Part shown: in pieces, positions 36,978 to 48,900 of the stretch | Numbering within the stretch: the stretch's first letter is position 1 | Layout: the number at the start of each line of letters is the position of its first letter | Assembly (NCBI GenBank): GCA_035582835.1 | Contig: JAYKAV010003044.1 | Span: forward strand, 2,972,285 to 3,036,284 | Source: Phoebastria nigripes | Lineage: Eukaryota; Chordata; Aves; Procellariiformes; Diomedeidae | Direction of reading: 5' to 3' | DNA: 64,000 nucleotides | The notes under the pieces: model-generated | Databases searched by the model: none | What the model saw: only the letters and a program-made list of their open reading frames with translations | What the model was told of the DNA's origin: nothing | Position numbers and translations under genes: made by a program

Positions 36978-39900
36978 CTTTCTCCTGTCAGCATAAAGAC
37001 AGAGGCATAGGAATTCACTTTTGGGTAAGGTGCAAGAAAGGGATGAGGACAAGTCTGATGAGCTTACAATAACAGAATGGCTTGTACCTTGTCCTTAATC
37101 ACAGAGTTTTCTGTAAGAGCTGCAAGCAGATTCAGTGTCCTGAGAGCCTGGTGCCAAGCTAAACAGAAAAACCCCAGTAAGGCTTGGATGGCAGGAGGAT
37201 TTTGAGGATTAATTGCAAAACCCCAGCAAATCCACACCTGCAACACCTTGGGCTCTAAGGCAGGCACCTATGAGCAAAGGACCAATTACAGCTCTAAGAA
37301 CAGTATGGAGAGACTTCATTCAGGGTGCTGACAGTAGGAAGTGAGGAGCACAAGCTTTTTGGGGACCGGTGACCCCCCTGCTCTTCACAGCCCTGTTAAT
37401 GAAAGGCTGTGGCTAGCCACCTGAGTCTCAGTACATAGAGGGAGTAAGCTGAAGAGTTCTCAGTTTGGTCCCTAATTAATCTAGTTTCCTTGTCAACACA
37501 TCATCCCCAGTTTTGCAATGCCTCAAGGCAAGGTTTGGGAATTGGCAACATATGGGATCAGTCATAGGGACAGAAGGGTTAAAGTGGCTCAGAAAACTAG
37601 TGTGTGGAGGTGGGTTAAGCCTGGAGAAGGAGGAGAGACCGCGTACTGTATTTCAGAAGCATGAACCAGTCCAGCTACTCCTCAGTGTGGTTTAGCATGT
37701 TGGCAGAGCTTGGGGAGCACCCAGGGCAGGAATAGCAGGTTGGGTTGCTATACAGCAGTGGGGGAGCTGCGTAGAGGCAACAGTATCCCACTTAAGGACG
37801 GATGATCTCTGACAGACATTTTTCAGGTGTATTTTGGAGAGATAACTGGCTGTATGCCAGGCAGCCCTGATGTTTGAGTCCTGCTATCCCCACACAAATC
37901 AGGTTATAACATAATGAGTGAAGACAGGAAGGGGAGAAGGGAGGAAATCTGTGCCGTCCAGTATTTGCTGAGATGATCCCTTCTGGAGAGGAACCACACC
38001 CTCAAGTGTTAATGTCTTGCAGGGAGGAACAGCACTGTGTTTGGAATGGCTCTACAAACTATTCCGTGGGCCTACAGCCAACATGAAGTACACAGAGGAG
38101 AGAAGGGTTTATAAAGCTGAGCTAATATCCGAACTGTCTGTGAGAAAGTTAGGGCAAATCCATGAGGGATCCTGATCGTGCAGTGGCCAAGATGGCGATT
38201 GGTTTCTTGTACAGACAGAAGGGTTTTTCTTTTCTGCCGAGGCAGCGCATTCTTGCTTTTTGCCGATTCATGGGCATGTTCCTACCTGCAGTGAGGTGTT
38301 GGAATTGTTGGGACTAGATGGGTAGTTAAGGGCTCTCCAGTCCTGACATCCTTTTTGAAAGCAGAAGTCTCTGCTGTTGAGAAAGTTGTCCCAGGAAGCC
38401 TTTAAAAATAAGCAAACATAGAGACTTAGATAAAAGCCCGGTTCAAAGCCTGGCTTGACTATCAGTTGGCTTTGTAAGGGAAACTTTGTTTTACTGAAAA
38501 GCTTAGTCTTGCAGTCCTAGGCCAGCAGGGGCAGGTGGTGAACGGGAGATGTCTAGGTGGAACTGTATTGCTCGCCATCTCCCTCCTTTGCCTCTTTGAG
38601 ATGGGCCCACGTGTTATTCCTGGTTACTGGTCAGTGGGTTTTAAAAAAAAAATGGCTACCTGAAGAGAGCTGAACTCATTTATGTAGCTGTCACCTTGAT
38701 GTTACTGCATCATAAGCCATTATGGCCTCTTAGACGCTGGGTCAGCTCCCTAAAGAGTCAGGATGGAGCCACTGCCGTTCTCCAAAAGTATTTGGAAATA
38801 GCTTGGTAGCACAGGCTGCTGTTTTTGCAATAATTGTGTAATGGCTCTACAGGGACCATTAAATACCCTGCACAGACAATGGGATTTATGGGAGAAATAA
38901 GGAGTCTGACACATTTTCATGAAGACACAGATTTCGTGAAGAACATGTCCTTTCTCTAGGACTAGACCATCCCTCTGTGCCCCTAATGTAAAGGTGATGT
39001 CACTTCCTTTTTCAAAAGAAAAAAGAAGCTGAGAAGGACCAGGGGATACTAGAGAAGGTGTGCAAAGGAATAATGAGCTGAGCTTACTTAGGCAAGCGGA
39101 GTGGCAACCTCACAGACTTGTTTCAACCCCCACACCTGGTGGGTTATGATACTTACTTCTCCAGTGACTTCTTAGTTTGTTTTCTTTCCTGCCCACTGCT
39201 ACAATCTGGACTTCAGTGATGCTTATTGCCTTGTAAGGCACTGTTCCAGGCAGCTTATTCTCACTCTGCTGACATCAGTGGCAAGGCTCTTCCTGAGTTC
39301 AGCGGAAGCACTGCAGGTAGAGCTGGTGTTGTCATGTCCCATGGAGCGTATATGCCACTTGGCACTCAGGCTACCACTTAGGGTGTTTGCAGTTTCCTTT
39401 TCTGCTGTGGTAGTCTTTTATCCTCCAGTGTGAGACAGGAACTTGGTGGTTTCATTAGCACATGCATCTACCTGTGAAGCAGACCCTCTGCCAGCAGCTA
39501 TCTCCACGAGGAGAGAAGTGGTGGTATTGTTCAGGCAAGACTCAAGGGACAGTTTTCTGTTTGAACTGCTCCAAGGACACTGCCTAGAGAGCTCCGAGTA
39601 TGTAAGATGTCTTTCAGAGCCTGAGGCTTTTACTTCTAGTTTGCCTGCAGTTTTTGTGGCTTAATTCTTTACTTGAAAAGTGAATGGTATTCAAGAAGTA
39701 AGAGCTGGCTCTGCCTTTTACAAGGGATTAGGAGGTGCTTTTGCAGGCTGCTTTCCTCTTCCTATATTGTGGGACCAGCAGAATACCTCTGGGATCCTGC
39801 TGAGAGGCATGCTGAGTCTGCACAGAACATGTCAGGGGCCAGCATATAGATGTCTTTCTGTTGTTTTTTTGTGGGTACATCACACAGAGAGGACAAAGTG

Positions 39901-42900
39901 ATTATCCATCACATGGAATTTGAAATTTTAAAATGAAAGCTACAGTGAGTTCTGCATTGACAACTATTAAGGTATTTGGTGGTTTTGAAGCTCCAGGTCC
40001 TGGAGTCCTGTGATTACAAAAGTCTGAGCTTTCACTAGGTGCATAAATACTCCTTGATTTTACAGTTGCAGGTTGGGAAGTGCAACTCACCAAAATAACT
40101 GCTTCCAGGTTACCCCAATCCTGTAGTTCATAAGCTGTCAACTTTTCTGGGTTATGGATATATCTCTACCTCTGTTCAGTAGCTACCATGTTATACAAAC
40201 AATAACTTTAAAAAGCATGGCTGGGGGACATGTCTTGTTTGCTCTGCTTGTCTCACATAGCAGAGCTAGGTCTTATAGCAGAGGGAGGAGACTGAAAAGA
40301 GAAAAAGGCTTATTCCTTCTTTAACTACTGCTTTATGTTCAGGTTATTGAAGGTCAGTTGTTTTAAATTCCATTTTCTCCAGGCATACAAGAGATCAGAG
40401 GCATTCCAGATTCCTTAGATTTCTAAGTGATCTCATTTACAGCCATCTCAAGTAAGTTTGAGTCTTATCCGTGACCTGATGTATGTGTGCAGATTTCCCC
40501 AGCAGGCATTGCTGGGGAATCAGAACAATCAGTTCTTCCTTATTTGTCTTGTGGAGTTCCCATGCCTCTTGTAAAGACTTGTCCTTTCTTTCCCTTCTAG
40601 AACTTTGCTTATTGGCTGCTATGCCGCTGTCTTTTTGATATTTGCACCTACCCCTTTCTCTGAGACTATGAATGATACCCTAGGGCAGGCTTCAGACCCA
40701 AAGCTTCTGTCCAGAATCTGTGTGTGTGCATGTGAGTGTGCACAGACATGCCGTGAAAAACCCTTTCTCTTCCATGGCTGTCTCTGCGCTGAACTCCAAC
40801 CAACAACTTAACTATGCCTTCATCTTGGATGGGTTTTGTTCTAGTGCATAATGTCACTGTAACCCTGGGCCGTTCAGCTTTGTGTGGCACCACTCAGCAA
40901 GTGAAAATAGCAGTAATGGTAAAATGCAGGCAAGGCATCAACAGACTCTTCCCTTTTCCCAACAGGAAGCAACATCTCCTGGTCACTGAGGGGCAGACCT
41001 AGAAAGACCCTGGAGTGTAATTGTCAAGTAAGCGAGAGTGCTCCTGCCCTGCTTCTTAGGGAGCTGCTAGCAGAAGCTTTAAGAGTGGAGGGAAAAAGGA
41101 GCTGTCAAAACCCACAAGACATAGGCTTTTCTTATCTAAAAGCTGTTACATTACAGACAACTTCACCGCTTCCTTGTTTTACAGAGAGTTGTGTTTGGAA
41201 GTGTGCTGGAGAAATGCATGTAGCTGGCTGACAGGGCTCCAGCAGCCTAGCCTGGCAAAAGGCCCCAATGGGTGGGATGGGGAGTTAGGACCTGGGTGGT
41301 CCTTACCATGCCAGTAGGGCCAGCTAAGAGATACAAAACTAGGGGTTAGTGCTGTTGTTAGTTTAGGGCTGCGACAGGCTGCTGAGCAGAGCATACTGGA
41401 AGGCTTAGGTGGATACTTTTGTTAGTTGTTAGATTTATGGTGCGGCATTTGGGCTCAATGTTTTTTACATTAACTTGCAAGAGGAAAGGAGAAAAGTAAA
41501 TGCATTCCTCTTGCTGAGCCAGGAGGAGATGTTTCTGTAGCACCNAATCAATTTGCTGTTAATGAGCAATAATGCAAGACTCTGGAAGCACTGGCTGTGC
41601 AGCCAGCCAGCTCNTAGACACCGCTCCCTAGCACGTAAGTTGCTGTTCATGTTGCGATAGTGCATTGTTGCCTTGCCGCAGGGCAAAAACCACCAATTCA
41701 GACACATGGGCATTGCTTTGTCACACTGGTAGAAGTGGATGCTATTGTGCTGAGAGCTGGTTGTCCAGTCACAAGTGAGACTGATTTCTCCTGGAGAAGG
41801 CTGATTTGGTGCTGTAAAAGAGCTTTGTATCATTCCTTTGTTGTCCTAAGCTAAATCTAAGTCCTGGCTTCCAGAGACAGAGGCTGGCAGCTTATCATAT
41901 TTTACCATCAGGCATTTTGCAGCCTATTAGGAGAGACCATCAAATGATGGAATTATAATGTCTTGTGTATGATGTCTGTTTCTTATATCCAGAGCAGTAC
42001 AGAGATTTTTTTTTTTTTCTTTGTGGTGCTGAGATTATAAATGTAGAAAAAATAACTTAACATTTGGAGTGTCTTTGAACTGGCAGTTCAACAGACCGTG
42101 CTGCTCATTTTTGTTCTCTGGCGTCACTGCCCAGTGTTTTGTGATAGGAGAAGGAAAGGAAGCAGAGTTTATTCTCGGCCCATGCACTGGGGGTGTGGTT
42201 AAAATAGCCCCAGTCTGGAGTTAATTTATTCTCTTTGGAAATGCATAAATTCCAGGGCTGAAAAAAAAATACAGCCTTTGTCTGGAGGACATTGTGCCTA
42301 TGACATTAGCAGGACAAAACATCTAATGATCTTGCTGGAACCCACTTGGGCTTGACTGGTTAGAGAGATGAATGATGTCATTGTGTTGGGAATCTGAATC
42401 GTGCTCTCAAAGCATGATGCCAGGAGACCTCCTAGACCCCTCCTACACAAAAAGCAGGAGGGACTGGACCAAAGAAATGCAGAAACAAAGGCATTAGTTC
42501 ATTTCTTGCAAAGTTCTTCCTGCATAGATCTGAGTCACATGAGTTGGAGAGAGTTGCAGTTGCATCCAGAGCATTACAGGGTTAACTGTGCAGACCAGGA
42601 ATGCGAGCGGGAGAGACTCTGGGGGGCATGCTCCCAAAGCGAGGATGTGTTTGCCCATCAGAGTGCTGACAGCAGCGTGTGTCATGAGTATGAAGCGAAA
42701 CAGCCAAGTCGCATCACTCCTCATTTGACAGGTAGACTCAGCATCCTGCAGAGTTACAGAATTCCCTCAATGCATTAATCCCACCATCGATTTTGTAGGA
42801 GTTTGATTTGGAGTCTTGGAGATGAAAGTTATCATTTGGCCCTCAATCTAGTGCATCAGCAGTGTGGATCCACTTCCCTCTACTTGGGCAGCTCTAACCC

Positions 42901-45900
42901 TCAGCAAATGAGCTGGGCTCAGCTCTGTCTCCAAGTCTGTTCAGGCCTTTGCNTTAGCAGAGAAAGTGACTGAGATGTGGGTGTCTGCTGGGGAAGACAT
43001 GGAAGTGAAACTGTCACATTACATTTCACCATGGTCAAACAGCACAAAAATGAACATGGTTTTAACTGGTCACATCTGGGTAGTACCCCTCTACTCTCCT
43101 CTACTGAGACCCCACCTGGAGTACTNTCCAGCTCTGGAGTCCTCAGTACAGGAAAGACATCGACCTGTTGGAGCGGGTCCAGAGGAGGCCACGAAAATGG
43201 TCAGAGGGCTGGAACACCTCTCCTATGAGGAAAGGCTGAGAGAGTTGGGGTTGTTCAGCCTGGAGAAGAGAAGGCTCCGGGGAGACCTTATTGCGGCCTT
43301 TCAATACTTAAAGGGGGCTTATAAGAAAGATGGGGACAGACTTTTTAGCAGGGCCTGTTGCAATCGGACAGGGGGTAATGGTTTTATACTAAAAGAGGGT
43401 AGATTTAGACTAGATATAAGGAAGAAATTTTTTACAATGAGAGTGGTGAAACACTGGAACAGGTTGCCCAGAGAGGTGGTAGATGCCCCATCCCTGGAAA
43501 CATTCAAGGTCAGGTTGGATGGGGCTCTGAGCANCCTGATNTAGNTGNAGATGTCCCNNNTNNNTGCAGGGGGGTTGGACTAGATGACCTTTAAAGGTCC
43601 CTTCCAACCCAAACTATCCTATGATTCTATGAACTGTTCTTGCCCCGCTGGTTCTGCTGATGCCTTGTTATTTATGCAGGACCAATATCAGATCCTAAGA
43701 TAATACTGGTGCCTCCCTTCCCCCTGCCCGCTCCTGCCTCCTTGGGTTCTTGTTTTTGTCTTAAACAACATTTGTTAAATAGTTTCCTCTTGGGCAGAAG
43801 AGGCATTTCAGACAGTTTTGGTGGGTGATGCGTTGACAGATAGCTTTGGTGTAACATTTGAATAGCATGGTGGAAAAAACTCTGTGACTATAGATGGTAT
43901 GAAATAAAGACTTGGACTGTATGAAATTCAGTTGCAAGCTAAGCATATCCCACATTGCTCTTAAGCTTAAGTTTGCTGGGTCAGGCACTGTCTTTTGCTG
44001 TAAGTGCACAGTGTCTGCTGCAGCATGGAGCAACCAAGGTCTGAGCCTCTGGGCTTAGCCACATGTTAAATAAGTCTATTAACAGAGAAGGGAGGAATAG
44101 ATGGAATAATAACAGAGGAGGTGGCTGCTGACTATGAGTGTATTTGTAGTTTTTTCTTCCTTTTGTTGTCAGTAACATTTTTTTTTTCTGCTTTGACAGG
44201 TTCTGTTTATTTATATTCAGGTGAGTGACATCTTTGTAATCTGTCTGTTTTTATGATCATGAGAAGAAATGAGAGGGACCCTGATTCCATGACATGCAAT
44301 GGGGGTTTTATTGCTAACTTCCACAGGCATGAACCATGCATCCCATGAACTAGTGTCTCTAAACTTTGATTAAACTGGGGGTTAGGATTAGGAAGGGTAG
44401 GTAGGTCAAATCTATGATCCTGATAACAGACATCATAGACATCACTTTCACTGAATGAAATCAGTGTTTTTAAGTGGCTTTCTATTGTATTGTTCCATGA
44501 GAGAGCTCTATGTTGGTCTTGAAAGTTACTTTATTTTGAGTGGAAGGTGTGCAGCGATTCTAGGACAGGTCTGAGTCCTACTCTAGTGTCGTCTTCACGT
44601 GCCATTAATCTGGTAACTCTGTTTTTTGTTCTTTGCTCCTGGCTCTCAGTCCCAGCTGATGCCTCAAACCCAGACAGTGTTGTAGTGTCAGTGTTAAATA
44701 TCAGTGCTGCATTGGGGTCACAGGCTGTCCTGCCCTGCAAGAGTTACCGCATGGTGTGGACCCAGGATCGTCTGAATGACCGCCAGCGTGTAGTCCACTG
44801 GGATGTGTACAGCAACTACTATGGAGATAACAAGATGGAGAGGCTATGTGACATGTACTCAGCTGGAGATCAGCGTGTATACAGCTCCTACAACCAAGGG
44901 AGGATATTCATGCCCCAGAATGCATTTACAGATGGCAACTTCTCCTTGGTGATCAAAGGTACTAAGCAGCATCTTTTCTCACTATGCTATCTGCAAAATG
45001 GAGGATTTGTGACTAAATTAACTTTGTGATTTTTCAGTGAAAATGTCTATTTTACAGAGCATTTTGTAGAAATAAATAAATATCAGTCTAATGAGGTTAA
45101 TGAGGTTCTCTGAAGCACTGGCAAATGTTTTATTTCCCTTTGAAACAATCCCATTTTAAAAGAGAATTGGTAACAACTCATTGCCTGAAAGTCACTTGGG
45201 CTTCTTGTGGACCTTTGACTGTATTTCAGTTCCTGAACTATAAACTGTCATTTTAGATTGTCATTCCTCCTATGCCTGCTCTTAGCTAAACTTAAATCGG
45301 CTTTCTCTTTCCATCTGTTAATACAAACACATTCCACACAAGAACAAATAAACTGAACAAATTATTATATTAGGTGAGATGATTCTTCTCTATTTAGCCC
45401 ACCCTGGTGATAAGGATGGGTTAGAACCAAGTTATATAAAGGCCCTTTTGCATCCATACAAGCATTTGGGAAACAGTATAAATGACAAAAGTAATCATTG
45501 TCTCAGCATAAAACATTCAACTTCCCCTCTCTTCCCTGTTGTATTAGATGTTGCAGAGAGTGATGAAGGCACATATTCTTGTAATCTTCACCATCACTAC
45601 TGCCACTTATACGAAACTGTGAAAATCCAACTAGCTATCACCAAGAAAGGTAGGTATGGCAAACAGCTTGGTGTTCCTTTCTGCAAGGGACCTGGTCTGG
45701 CAACTGGAGTCCAGTGGCCACCAGGACTCTGTTGAATGCACAGTGGGGCTTGTGTGCTGATTCAAGGTAGGCCTTGCATGCTGTTCTGCTAGTCTCAGAG
45801 AAGAGCAGTGTGGATGCAGGGTTTTGCCCATGCCTTCTCAGTTGCAGGTTTGGGGCACAGATGCCACAAGAGGCTTGGAAAGCATCAGGAGACAGTGATG

Positions 45901-48900
45901 CTCACTATGCTGTGTTTGCTATCAGATTCATTGAGTTTCAGAAACCTTATTCAATGCGTGTTATTTATGAACTTCTCTCCTTTCTTGGCATGTGCCAAAC
46001 AATGCATGGAGCCTGTTAAGTTAAATGTTTACTCTAGGCAGCCCAATTAGCTAACTGTCCTGTTACTGCTCCAGCAGTAGAACATCCCTAGTAACAATCC
46101 ATCATCAGTCAGGTTAGCCACAAAGATCTGCCTTGTACATTGGTTGGTGAGCTTACCCTGAGAAGCCTGTAGTTAAAAAGCCTCCTCAAGTTACCACACC
46201 TTAACTCCAGCTCTAAAAGCAAGCTTCTAAGGGCTGTTGGCAACTGCAGTATGTGCCACCCATGCCACACATGCATCACTACTGTGTCATTTAAATCGAC
46301 CTTTGTATAATGCACAAGTGAAGCTACTGGGGCTGATTGTGCTGGGAAGCTGTTGAAGGGCTGATGGGATAAGTAGAGAAGTGCATCTCTTCTGCTGCTG
46401 TTCTCACAACTTCTATACAACAAAAACACCCAGGCAGGCCTGTGAGCCCCAATCTGCTCATCTGTGTTTTGGTTCTTCTGTTATTCCTTTTCAAGAACAA
46501 AATACAAAACAGTGCTTCTTGAACTCCTCCAGTAATTAGGGCATTTGTGGGTAGAAAAGCATTTCCTGCTTGGAGAATTGGGATATAGCATATTGAAGAT
46601 GAAATCTGTTGTTCTTGTTCCATTCTTAGTCTGTAGAGAGAGAATATACTTCCTGCTTTCTGAAGTAAGAGATTAACTCTCAGTTATAAGGAAAAGAAAG
46701 TGGTCTTGCTTCATGCACTGACCTAGGATGTTAGAAGATAAACGTGCATTTCTTTACTAACTTCTGAAGTAAGTGTGAACAAGGCACGCTACCCCTGTGG
46801 CACTTCAAGATCTTTGGAGGGGATGTGTTATAGGATTGCAGGGTCTGAGAGCAATCTTGGGTGTGCCTGGGTGTCCTTAAGCATAGGACAAATATGTAAA
46901 GATGCACGTACCAAGGTTGCACAACTTGTATTGTCTCTTCCACAGCTGAGGATGCAAATCAGTACTGGGATGGGGAAAAGCCTGTGATTGTTGCCNTAGA
47001 AGGCAGCACAGTGATGCTCCCCTGTGTGAACCATAACCACATCTGGACTGAACGGCACAGTGAAGAGGAACAACAAGTGGTCCACTGGGACAGGCAGCCC
47101 CCAGGGGTTCCTCATGACCGGGCTGACCGCCTCATTGATCTGTACGCCTCTGGTGAGCGCCGTTCTTACGGACCTCTCTTCATTCGTCAGAAGATGAACA
47201 TCACTGACACAGCCTTTGCCCTGGGTGACTTTTCCCTGCGGATTTCAGAGCTGGAAAGTGCAGATGAAGGCACTTACTCCTGCCACCTGCACCATCACTA
47301 CTGTGGCCTGCACGAGCGCAGGATCTACCAAGTCTTTGTGACGGAGCCAGTGAGAGAGAAGAAGGTGGTGAACCTCACAACTCACCACATTGCCCCAGCC
47401 ATAGGTAAGTGGTTCTCCTGATTGAGGAAGAGATAAGTATCTACAGTTGCACCTTTTGAGCTCTAAAGAGCTCAGTAAGCCACAGGACAGGAATATGACA
47501 CGTTACTCCCCATCATCACCTCAGGAGGCCTTTGCTCCAAATGCCAAAATGTCCTTGCCTTTTCTGTTCCTCCGCAGTGGTCTGCAGGGGTCACTTAGTG
47601 CCAGCAGGAGGGAGCATGGTCAAGGCAAGCCTGTGCCCTGCAGAAGTACCACAGACACCACTGAAGTAAAGGTGCCACTTAGAGCAACACTGAGGTTTCC
47701 TCTATGAAGATTTCTCACATTTGAGCCAGGGGCTATTCCTGCCATTAGGGTTAGAAGAGTAGATGAGGTCTTGCCTCCCTTGCTACTAGGATGTGGCTCT
47801 AGTGTATGAGCTATTTCCATTACATTGGTATACCTGGAGCTGCACGCGTAGCGATGCTAGTGAGGATCCTGTAGAGCTGCTTTAACACTGTGCTGTACCA
47901 AAAGCGGAGTGTCCCACCCACCAGGGTTCATTACCCTGCTTGCAGTGCTGTAGTGACATCATGTCCAGCTCCTGTTTTCTTTGCTCCAGGACAATTCTGC
48001 AGCCTGTTCTGCTCTGCAATGCTGACATGCCTTAAGGCAAACAAGCTGTTTTTCTAACAGGCTCCCTTTCCTGATTGCTTTTATGAAACAGAAGAAGGTG
48101 TAGGGCGGGGGTCGGTTCTGCTCTGCCTTTGCTGTTACAACATGCCACTATTCTCACCAGTGTAGATCGTAAGTGTTTCTCTCCCCTTTGCACAGGGGCT
48201 TAGGCTGTGCAAGATGCCAGACTGCAGAATCAAGCACCAGGAATTTTCCTCCACCCTTCAGNTTTTCTTTTTTTGTCTTAAACCAATTTTCACATTTTCC
48301 ACTGCAGTGAGCTATCATCTGACAGCCTGTCCAAACTCAAAACCATCATGCTTAGTTCAGGCAGAAAAATAAAATAAAAATCCTAAGTCCAATATTATTT
48401 TTAAGCCTTTTGGGTATAGCTCCTTATTAACATTTTAAAATATTCATTGTGGTTTAATGTTTATTGGCTGCTTAATACAGAATTTTGACATGCTTCATAC
48501 ATTTTTAAAATAGATGTATTCTTCTCTAGCAATTGGCGTTTTCAAGTCACAGAAACCCAAACCTCCCTCCTGTGACTAAGGTTGGTGTCCAGAAAACCCA
48601 GGCAGTACTAAAGAGAGATGGCTGCTGGGGCTGAGCTGACATGGAGGCCAGGACATACAAATACCAGTCTCCCTGCCCACGGCCCTTTTGCTGCCCTTGA
48701 GCCCTATCCAGTTCACATTGTGCAGATGAAAACTAGATCTTGTTTTCAGAGTTGCCCACCCAGGAATTTATTCCTCTCTTTCCTGGATGTTTTCCTGGTT
48801 GTTGCTGAATAGTAACCTANCTGCTCAGAAGTTAGACAGAACCTACAATTTAACCTGCCAGGGATGTCTTAGTTTGGCAGTAGTGCCCTCAGTGCTGGAG

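Larger units (their letters stand above)
36453..44199 (+). other. MXRA8: MXRA8 intron 1 (7.75 kb)
   Basis: Contains a GT microsatellite, a long poly-T tract and a CR1 3' end. No additional conserved exon is recognised. It ends in a T-rich acceptor tract. Confidence 0.8.

Noticed and set aside
42966..43544. 192-codon plus-strand open frame
   Set aside because: Mostly CR1 3' sequence with in-frame Ns; not a host gene.
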